Of a stretch of 5,386 nt of DNA, positions 1 through 4,904 are shown piece after piece. The stretch comes from Candidatus Omnitrophota bacterium (GTDB lineage Bacteria; Omnitrophota; Gorgyraeia; 2-02-FULL-51-18; JAGOUK01). The translations under genes and the position numbers were made by a program. Below the pieces are notes generated by a model. The model was not told the DNA's origin. It did no database searches and worked only from the letters and a program-made list of their open reading frames with translations. The DNA is taken from positions 1-5,386 of the forward strand of contig JAGOUK010000103.1 in NCBI GenBank assembly GCA_018061225.1, given 5' to 3'. Numbering within the stretch: the first letter of the stretch is position 1; every line of letters begins with the position of its first letter.

Positions 1-420
1 ATCAAAGTCCGTCCGCTCCAAAGCCCCAAAACGGCTGATGGTCTGCGCGCGTGTCAGCCGCTCCACCACGACGCCCTCGGCCCGTGCCGTCTCGACCGAC
101 CGGTCGAACGCGCTCAAGTCCTTGGATTGGCCGATATGCAGCGAACCGCAAGGATTGAAGTTCACTTTGGGGTAACGGGTGAGCCACTTTTCTTTCAAGA
201 GCCGTGTGCTGCGGATCATGAGCCGGCAAGTCGCCGTGTCGCGGACCAATTGGCAGATCATGGAAGCGCTCCGGGAGGAAGCGGCGAGGGCGGGGCCGGT
301 TTGGCGGTCGGTGACGGCGATTTTTTCGCTGCCGCCCCGTTCCGCGATAAAAAAAGCGGCTGAGAGCCCGGCGAAGCCGGAGCCGATAATGAGGGTATCA
401 AAGGTTTTTTTGCGCGTCAT
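1..420 (-). CDS. FAD-dependent oxidoreductase, DAO family (N-terminal part, runs off left edge)
   Basis: Reading leftward from the ATG at 420, the frame stays open for 140 codons to the window edge, so the C-terminal part is missing. Residues 8-20 form a beta strand followed by the dinucleotide-binding motif G-S-G-F-A-G (13-18) and the helix start LSAA, typical of a Rossmann FAD-binding fold. A serine-rich stretch follows at about 48-55 and leads into M-I-C-Q; this matches the segment after the second beta strand in DAO-type (glycine oxidase/sarcosine oxidase-like) flavoproteins. The family oxidises amines or amino acids with FAD. The substrate cannot be told because the substrate-binding half lies outside the window. 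No in-frame alternative start exists just upstream, and no Shine-Dalgarno sequence precedes the ATG. It is divergent from greA, so a functional link is not implied. Family assignment is fairly sure; the exact enzyme is unknown. Confidence 0.88.
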   Translation of the reverse strand, partial: MTRKKTFDTLIIGSGFAGLSAAFFIAERGGSEKIAVTDRQTGPALAASSRSASMICQLVRDTATCRLMIRSTRLLKEKWLTRYPKVNFNPCGSLHIGQSKDLSAFDRSVETARAEGVVVERLTRAQTISRFGALERTDFD

Positions 421-438
421 AGAGGCATATTGTACAAT
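410..438 (+). promoter_or_regulatory. Candidate sigma70-type promoter for the greA operon
   Basis: TTGCGC at 410-415 is a weak -35 element (3 of 6 consensus bases). It is followed by a 17-base spacer and TACAAT at 433-438, which matches 5 of 6 bases of the -10 consensus. Transcription would start near 445, giving a leader of roughly 50 bases before the GTG of greA. The -35 element lies inside the first codons of the divergent oxidoreductase gene. This is the only convincing promoter seen upstream of the rightward genes; the call is by eye only. Confidence 0.45.
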
Positions 439-439
439 A
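428..439. promoter_or_regulatory. 12-base perfect palindrome in the divergent promoter region
   Basis: TATTGTACAATA is identical to its reverse complement. Its two halves each provide TACAAT, so the same element can be a -10 box for greA (433-438, plus strand) and for the oxidoreductase gene (429-434, minus strand). It could equally be a small operator for a dimeric regulator. The flanking bases do not extend the symmetry. The palindrome is seen directly; the function is inferred. Confidence 0.4.
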
Positions 440-484
440 ATTACTTTCGTGAACCCGATCCAGTGGTGACTCAAGCGCCAAACC

Positions 485-490
485 GAAAGG
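485..490 (+). promoter_or_regulatory. Ribosome binding site of greA (supports the GTG start)
   Basis: GAAAGG lies six bases before the GTG at 497. The in-frame TGA at 467-469 and the lack of any ATG, GTG or TTG between it and 497 leave GTG 497 as the only start that keeps the full GreA N-terminus. Confidence 0.7.
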
Positions 491-496
491 CCGCCC

Positions 497-970
497 GTGT
501 CCGAACGCATCCGTCTGACCCGTGAAGGGCATAACAAGCTTAAGGCAGAGTACGAGGATCTCACCACACGGCGCCGCCGCGAGATCGCCAAGATGCTCGA
601 GCATGCCCGCGCCTTTGGAGATCTCAAGGAAAACGCCGAATACGATGCGGCCAAGAACGCACAGGCGCATAACGAAAAGCGCATTGCTGATATCTCGGAC
701 CGCCTTTCCCGCGCGGAACTCATCGACGACTCCAATCTCGACAAGGATAAAATCCTGATCGGCGCCAGCGCGCTCTTGCGCGATTTGGAGAATGATGAAG
801 AATTCACTTACATGATCGTGTCGGCCGAAGAAGCGGATTATGCCGAGAACAAGATCTCTATTTCATCGCCGATCGGTCAGACCCTACTGGGTCACAAGGT
901 GGGAGATGAAGTCCAGATCAAGGTTCCGGCCGGCGTTCTCAAATACAAAGTCCTTAAAATTTCCCGATGA
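497..970 (+). CDS. greA: Transcription elongation factor GreA
   Basis: GreA enters the secondary channel of backtracked RNA polymerase and stimulates cleavage of the extruded RNA 3' end, letting transcription resume. The 157-residue product matches the usual family length of about 158. Residues 1-75 form the N-terminal antiparallel coiled coil. The tip carries the signature G-D-L-K-E-N-A-E-Y (41-49), in which D42 and E45 correspond to the acidic residues that hold the catalytic Mg2+ (D41 and E44 in E. coli). From about 80 the FKBP-like C-terminal domain follows, with the conserved I-S-S-P-I-G-Q-T-L-L-G and V-G-D-E-V stretches. Translation starts at GTG. The stop overlaps the next gene's start by four bases (ATGA), suggesting co-translation with the amidase gene, an uncommon partner. 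Identification is secure. Confidence 0.97.
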   Translation: MSERIRLTREGHNKLKAEYEDLTTRRRREIAKMLEHARAFGDLKENAEYDAAKNAQAHNEKRIADISDRLSRAELIDDSNLDKDKILIGASALLRDLENDEEFTYMIVSAEEADYAENKISISSPIGQTLLGHKVGDEVQIKVPAGVLKYKVLKISR

Positions 971-1812
971 AGAAGCCTCGTTTGAGGTTTTGGGTTCCGG
1001 CCCTGGCGCTAATTTTGATGGCGGGCTGTGCCGCGCCCCGGCAGCAAGTGCGGCAAACCCCCGCTCATGACTACACGCCTTTCAGTTCAACTTCCGGGAT
1101 GCAGACACAGCAGCCCTTTTTTATTCCCTCCACCGATCTCCTGCCGTCAAATGTAATTCCCGAAGCGTCCAAGTCGCCTCTGTACCACACGGTGCGGCCC
1201 AAAGAGACGATGTGGAGAATTAGTCAGACTTACCATGTGCCGATGAACGCGATCCTTGAGGCCAACAATATCAGTGATGCTCGCAAGATCAAGATCGGCC
1301 AACGCCTTTTGATTCCCGGTACGACCGCCACGGCTACCTATAATCAGGTGATGCCCTATCTTCCGCAGGCGGACCGTTGGCGCTACATTGTCGTGCATCA
1401 CACGGCAACCCGCGACGGCAATGCCGAGACGATCAACGCGCTGCATCTGCGCCGCGGCTGGAAAGAGGGAATGGGCTATCACTTCCTCATCGACAACGGC
1501 ACTGATGGCCGCGCGGACGGCGAGATCGAAGCCGGTCGGCGCTGGCTGCGCCAGATGGACGGCGCGCATGCCAACAAGTCCAACATGAACCACATTGGTA
1601 TTGGTATTTCGCTGGTCGGTAACTTTAGCGAGACGCAGATCTCGGAAGCGCAGCTGAGTTCGCTCGTTCAGTTGGTGAAGACACTTCAAAAACGATATGG
1701 TATACCTATGTCCAATATCATCGGACACCGCAATGTTCCGGGCGCTGCAACGGAGTGTCCCGGCAATAATTTTCCCTGGACACGCTTTAGACAAATGGTG
1801 GAGGCCGAGTAA
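967..1812 (+). CDS. LysM-domain N-acetylmuramoyl-L-alanine amidase, predicted lipoprotein
   Basis: The predicted enzyme cleaves the amide bond between N-acetylmuramic acid and L-alanine in peptidoglycan. The 281-residue product has a basic N-terminus, a hydrophobic segment and the lipobox M-A-G-C, with the lipidated cysteine at 21. Met at -3 is less usual than Leu. Alanine at +2 would, by the E. coli rule, favour the outer membrane. A low-complexity linker (22-70) leads to one LysM peptidoglycan-binding domain (about 73-117). The Amidase_2/PGRP-type domain occupies about 139-277. Alignment by eye with T7 lysozyme and PGRPs gives zinc ligands H144 (in V-V-H-H-T-A), H254 (in G-H-R-N-V) and C264 (in E-C-P-G), with Y171 (in G-Y-H-F-L-I) and T262 near the active site. 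All key positions are present, so it should be active. No Shine-Dalgarno is visible before the ATG, so translation probably depends on reinitiation after greA. The architecture is broadly AmiD-like, but I do not assign that name. Confidence 0.92.
   Translation: MKKPRLRFWVPALALILMAGCAAPRQQVRQTPAHDYTPFSSTSGMQTQQPFFIPSTDLLPSNVIPEASKSPLYHTVRPKETMWRISQTYHVPMNAILEANNISDARKIKIGQRLLIPGTTATATYNQVMPYLPQADRWRYIVVHHTATRDGNAETINALHLRRGWKEGMGYHFLIDNGTDGRADGEIEAGRRWLRQMDGAHANKSNMNHIGIGISLVGNFSETQISEAQLSSLVQLVKTLQKRYGIPMSNIIGHRNVPGAATECPGNNFPWTRFRQMVEAE
1800..1804 (+). promoter_or_regulatory. Ribosome binding site of hflK
   Basis: GGAGG lies inside the last codons of the amidase gene, ten bases before the ATG at 1815. 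It is a strong Shine-Dalgarno and supports the chosen hflK start. The two genes are separated by two bases. Confidence 0.65.
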
Positions 1813-1814
1813 AC

Positions 1815-2801
1815 ATGGCTGATTTTAAGACCCCTGAAGATTTTTTAAATTTGGGCCGCCAAATCCCGCGTAACCCGTCTTTTTGGACAACGCTGGTTTT
1901 GGGCGCGCTGCTCGTCATGGCCGCGCTCACGATGTTTTTTTCTGTAGGACCGGACGAAAAGGGCGTCGTTCAGATGTTTGGCAAATACATCCGCACCGTC
2001 GATCCCGGACTGCATATGAAACTGCCGCTCGGCATCGAGACCGTGACGCCGGTCCGCGTGGAGCGTATCTTTAAGGAAGAATTCGGCTTTCGCACCTCTG
2101 AAGCCGGCGTGCGGACTCAGTACGCGGCGAAGAACTACTTGGAAGAGTCTTTGATGCTCACCGGCGACTTGAACGCGCTGGAAGTGACTTGGATCGTTCA
2201 GTTTAAGGTGGCTGACGCGCGAAAGGCACTGTTTAGCCTTCGTGACGCGGTCCGGACGCTGCGGGATATTTCGGAAGCGGTGATGCGCCGCCTCGTCGGC
2301 GATTATTCGGTGGATGAAGTGCTGACGTCCCGCCGCGCGGAGATCGGTGTGGCGGCCGAACAGGAGATTCAACAAATCCTCAACAGCTACGACAGCGGAA
2401 TTCATATCGTCACCGTCAAGCTTCAGGATGTGACCCCGCCCCAGCCGGTGAAAGCCGCGTTCAACGACGTCAACGAAGCCAAGCAGGAGCAGGAGCGCAC
2501 CATCAATCAAGCTCTGCAGGCTTACAACGAGGTTATTCCGCGCGCCAAAGGTGAGGCGGAGCAGATGGTGCTCGAAGCCGAGGCGTATTCGGTGACGCGG
2601 GTCAACGAAGCCAAGGGTGACGCCAGCCGGTTTGATGCCCTGCTCACGGAGTACAGTAAATTTCCGCAGGTGACGCGCGCGCGTCTGTATCTCGAGACCA
2701 TGGAAAAAGTTCTGACGCAAACCAAAGAAAAATTCATCATGGACGGCGAGGGGACGAACCCGCTGCCGTTCTTTGACCTAAGACAGAAGGGGAATTCCTA
2801 A
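1815..2801 (+). CDS. hflK: HflK, membrane SPFH-family subunit of the FtsH-modulating HflKC complex
   Basis: HflK and HflC form a membrane-anchored hetero-oligomer whose bulk faces the periplasm and which, in E. coli, surrounds and modulates the FtsH protease. The 328-residue product has a short cytoplasmic N-terminus, one transmembrane helix (about 22-43), an SPFH/band-7 domain (about 44-215) and a charged, alanine-rich coiled-coil region (about 215-275). Family hallmarks include E-S-L-M-L-T-G-D (111-118) followed by a V-Q-F strand, L-Q-D-V-T-P-P-Q-P-V-K-A-A-F (203-216), N-D-V-N-E-A (217-222) and I-P-R-A-K-G-E-A (241-248). It is shorter than the 419-residue E. coli HflK, mainly because the Gly/Pro-rich N-terminal extension is absent. 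The stop TAA shares one base with the hflC ATG (TAATG), so the two subunits are probably co-translated. Identification is secure; contact with FtsH is inferred from the family. Confidence 0.96.
   Translation: MADFKTPEDFLNLGRQIPRNPSFWTTLVLGALLVMAALTMFFSVGPDEKGVVQMFGKYIRTVDPGLHMKLPLGIETVTPVRVERIFKEEFGFRTSEAGVRTQYAAKNYLEESLMLTGDLNALEVTWIVQFKVADARKALFSLRDAVRTLRDISEAVMRRLVGDYSVDEVLTSRRAEIGVAAEQEIQQILNSYDSGIHIVTVKLQDVTPPQPVKAAFNDVNEAKQEQERTINQALQAYNEVIPRAKGEAEQMVLEAEAYSVTRVNEAKGDASRFDALLTEYSKFPQVTRARLYLETMEKVLTQTKEKFIMDGEGTNPLPFFDLRQKGNS
2785..2792 (+). promoter_or_regulatory. Ribosome binding site of hflC
   Basis: AGAAGGGG ends eight bases before the hflC ATG at 2801 and lies within the final codons of hflK. 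With the TAATG junction this gives both independent initiation and coupling to hflK termination, and it fixes the hflC start. Confidence 0.65.
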
Positions 2802-3772
2802 TGCCGCGCCCCGCAGCCATTGCCATGTTCCTGTTTGTCGGCGTCATTCTCGCCGCCCTGCTCGGGAATCCGTTCTACACCGTACCGGAAGGCCGTCAGG
2901 CCGTGATCACACGATTTGGTGAACCGGTCGGCGGCGCGGTCACCAAGACCGGCCTGCATTTACGACTTCCTTTCATTGAGCAGGTCCATTTGTTTGAGAC
3001 CCGCATCCTGGAATGGGACGGCGATGCCAATCAGATCCCGACCAAGGACAAACGCTTCATTTGGGTGGACACCACCGCCCGATGGAAAATTGCCGATCCG
3101 CTGAAGTTTCTTCAAACCGTCGGCAATGAGTCAGCCGCGCAAGCGCGCCTTGACGACACCGTCGACGCGATCACCCGCGACGTCATCTCCGATCAGCTGC
3201 TCATCGAAATCGTGCGTAGTTCTAACCGCGAGCTCACACAGAATCTGATCCAGGAAGGCATCGCGGACACGGAGATGACGAAGGCTGACATCATTAAGGC
3301 CGGCCGCAACGTGCTCACCCGCGAGATCCTGAGCCGCGCCCAAAAAATGACGCCCGAGTACGGAATCGAACTCGTGGACGTGCGTATCAAGCGCATCATC
3401 TACATCGATGACGTCTTGAAAAAAATCTACGAGCGCATGGTTGCCGAGCGTAAGCGTGCTGCCCAGCAGTTTAGGTCCGAGGGTCTGGGCCGTCAGGCCG
3501 AGATCGGCGGACGCCGCGAGAAAGACTTGAACACCATCCGTTCTGACGCGTACCGGCGGTCTCAGGAGATCAAGGGTAAGGCGGACGCCGAAGCCGCGCG
3601 GATTTACGCCGAGGCCTATGGTAAGGATTCGGACTTTTACCGTTTTGTGCAGACCCTGAAGAGCTATGAAAAAACCATGGATGCCAAGACAACACTCGTG
3701 CTTTCTTCTGACAGCGATTACCTGATTTATTTGAAGTCGATCGACAGCGGTTCTGTGGCGGTATCCAAATGA
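2801..3772 (+). CDS. hflC: HflC, membrane SPFH-family partner of HflK
   Basis: HflC is the second subunit of the HflKC complex. The 323-residue product starts with an N-terminal hydrophobic anchor (about 5-22) and no cytoplasmic extension, as usual for HflC. The SPFH domain begins with Y-T-V-P-E-G-R-Q-A-V-I-T-R-F-G (26-40) and continues through G-L-H-L-R-L-P-F (51-58). Further hallmarks are the D-x-R-I-K-R-I segment (193-199), Y-E-R-M-V-A-E-R-K-R (210-219), F-R-S-E-G (224-228), A-D-A-E-A-A-R-I-Y-A-E-A (261-272) and the C-terminal T-T-L-V-L-S-S-D-S-D (297-306) that marks HflC proteins. A long charged helix (about 205-275) should pack against HflK. It follows hflK directly and overlaps the next gene by four bases (ATGA). 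Length is close to the 334 residues of E. coli HflC. Identification is secure. Confidence 0.96.
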   Translation: MPRPAAIAMFLFVGVILAALLGNPFYTVPEGRQAVITRFGEPVGGAVTKTGLHLRLPFIEQVHLFETRILEWDGDANQIPTKDKRFIWVDTTARWKIADPLKFLQTVGNESAAQARLDDTVDAITRDVISDQLLIEIVRSSNRELTQNLIQEGIADTEMTKADIIKAGRNVLTREILSRAQKMTPEYGIELVDVRIKRIIYIDDVLKKIYERMVAERKRAAQQFRSEGLGRQAEIGGRREKDLNTIRSDAYRRSQEIKGKADAEAARIYAEAYGKDSDFYRFVQTLKSYEKTMDAKTTLVLSSDSDYLIYLKSIDSGSVAVSK

Positions 3773-4548
3773 ACCGCCTCCAACAAGTTCTCGCCGCCGC
3801 CGTTCTAACCGTTGGGTCACTCGGCTTAGTCTCCGCGCCCGCCCTTGCCGATATGGCAGCTGCCGGTTCGTTGGACGCACGCGCTTCAGGGTTGGTTCAA
3901 AAAGGTGTGACCGCCTATGACGGATTGAGCGGTTACCAGGCCATGCTGCACCGCGAAACACCCAAAAAAGATAGCCGCAAAATGCGGGTGGACGAAATGT
4001 TCCTCCGTTACGACAAGCCTTCGACGATTTTTATGAAGTACACGGCCGGCCGTCAAAAGTCGCTGCAGGTGCTTTGGTCGGACGGGAACTTTGGCGGCAA
4101 GATCATGACGCGTCCTCCCGGCCCCTTCTTTGATTTCATTCCTATTCAGGCGATGGATCCCGAAGACAAGCGCATCACCCGCGAAGAGGCCAGACCTCTG
4201 AAGGATGCGGGAATTGGTCATATGATCAATCAATTTGCCCGGGAATGGTCGGACGGACAGGCTGCCGGCAAGGCCAAGGTCGAATCGATCGGCCCAGCCT
4301 CGGATGATCAGGGTCTGACACGGCTCCAGGTGCGAATCGATGCGCCGAACCGCCAATATGCCCGCGAAGCACTTTACTTTAGGGATGCGGACGGTTTGCC
4401 GGTCGGGGTTGAATTTTTGACCGATCAGGGGACAGTTGTGGAGTCTTACCGTTACAGCGCGATCAAGGTCAATCCGGCCAAGGATGACGCTGAGCTCGTA
4501 ACCGCGATGGATCCCCGCCTTTTTTCGGAATACTACTCAAAGATCTGA
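3769..4548 (+). CDS. Exported DUF1571-like protein, predicted periplasmic
   Basis: The 259-residue product begins with a signal peptide (1-27) with only one basic residue near the start, a hydrophobic core and an A-L-A cleavage site before D28. There is no lipobox cysteine, so a soluble periplasmic protein is predicted. The mature part resembles DUF1571 proteins, with these elements in order: a G-L-S-G-Y-Q-A-M-L-H-R-E strand (52-63), an M-F-L-R-Y-D-K-P-S-T-I-F-M-K-Y strand pair (77-91), a G-R-Q-K-S-L-Q-V-L-W-S-D-G-N-F-G-G-K segment (94-111), and a later G-I-G-H-M-I-N-Q-F helix (148-156). Such proteins are thought to adopt a curved beta-sheet fold like LolA/LppX lipoprotein and lipid carriers, but no function is established. 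The start overlaps the hflC stop by four bases, which ties its expression to hflKC. The family call is by pattern memory and needs a profile search; that the gene is real is near certain. Confidence 0.78.
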   Translation: MNRLQQVLAAAVLTVGSLGLVSAPALADMAAAGSLDARASGLVQKGVTAYDGLSGYQAMLHRETPKKDSRKMRVDEMFLRYDKPSTIFMKYTAGRQKSLQVLWSDGNFGGKIMTRPPGPFFDFIPIQAMDPEDKRITREEARPLKDAGIGHMINQFAREWSDGQAAGKAKVESIGPASDDQGLTRLQVRIDAPNRQYAREALYFRDADGLPVGVEFLTDQGTVVESYRYSAIKVNPAKDDAELVTAMDPRLFSEYYSKI

Positions 4549-4557
4549 TCTGCCGCG

Positions 4558-4890
4558 ATGGCGATAGACTTCCAGGCAATTGACGAGGCCCGCAAAACGC
4601 TGGGCCTCGACTCTTTTGCGTCCCAGGAAGAAATCCGTTCCGCCTACAAAAAACTCGCCGCCGAACTTCACCCAGACCGCCACGCCTCCTCGACCCCCGA
4701 AGACCGCGCCGCCGCCGAAGAACGCTTCAAAAAAGTCTCACACGCCAACGATGTTCTCACAGAATACTGCGCCCGCTACCTTTATTCCTTTAAAGAAGAT
4801 GATGTGAAGCGCTCGCTGGTTGATCCCGAGACGCGCGCGCATCTCAAGCGGTATTACGACGGTATGTGGGGACATCGAGTAGATCTTTAG
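4558..4890 (+). CDS. Minimal J-domain protein (DnaJ-like co-chaperone)
   Basis: J-domain proteins stimulate the ATPase of Hsp70 (DnaK) and deliver clients to it. The 110-residue product is almost only a J domain (about 4-75): helix I around D4-L17, helix II S22-L37 with A-Y-K-K-L-A, the essential H-P-D loop at 38-40, and helix III about 50-70 with E-R-F-K-K-V-S-H-A-N-D-V-L. It lacks the Gly/Phe region, zinc-finger repeats and C-terminal substrate domains of DnaJ. A short tail (80-110) is predicted helical and contains R-Y-Y-D-G-M-W-G, which may serve as a client or partner contact. No signal peptide is present, so it is cytoplasmic. The start is fixed because the upstream gene's TGA lies in the same frame only three codons before this ATG. 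No Shine-Dalgarno is visible. Part of the gene (4641-4740) is unusually A+C-rich on the coding strand. It is not dnaJ itself. Confidence 0.92.
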   Translation: MAIDFQAIDEARKTLGLDSFASQEEIRSAYKKLAAELHPDRHASSTPEDRAAAEERFKKVSHANDVLTEYCARYLYSFKEDDVKRSLVDPETRAHLKRYYDGMWGHRVDL

Positions 4891-4904
4891 AGTAGAATAA
4901 TCAG

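Noticed and set aside
368..380. CCGGC-GAA-GCCGG hairpin as a possible terminator
   Set aside because: It coincides with the codons of the oxidoreductase FAD-binding motif and has no adjacent T-run in a useful position on either strand.
127..469. Plus-strand open frames of 78 and 96 codons at the left edge
   Set aside because: They are antisense to the oxidoreductase gene, whose Rossmann G-S-G-F-A-G motif is clear.
1147..1794. 215-codon minus-strand open frame opposite the amidase gene
   Set aside because: It lies wholly within a well-supported gene, shows no domain motif and has no ribosome site in a plausible setting.
1845..2720. Long 291-codon minus-strand open frame opposite hflK
   Set aside because: hflK on the plus strand has unmistakable family motifs. 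The antisense product is rich in His, Arg and Leu with no recognisable motif, as expected for a shadow of GC-rich coding DNA.
3131..3961. 276-codon minus-strand open frame across the hflC/DUF1571-like junction
   Set aside because: It spans two real genes that overlap by four bases; the product is Arg/Leu/Val-rich without recognisable features.
4546..4560. Possible readthrough fusion of the DUF1571-like and J-domain genes, which share a frame with only the TGA and three codons between them
   Set aside because: One product is exported and the other is a cytoplasmic J-protein, and each is complete. A fused product would place a J domain in the periplasm, where no DnaK is expected.
4580..4807. 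75-codon plus-strand open frame within the J-protein gene, rich in Pro, Lys and Thr
   Set aside because: It is an out-of-frame product of the local A+C-rich composition; the J-domain frame with H-P-D is the real one.
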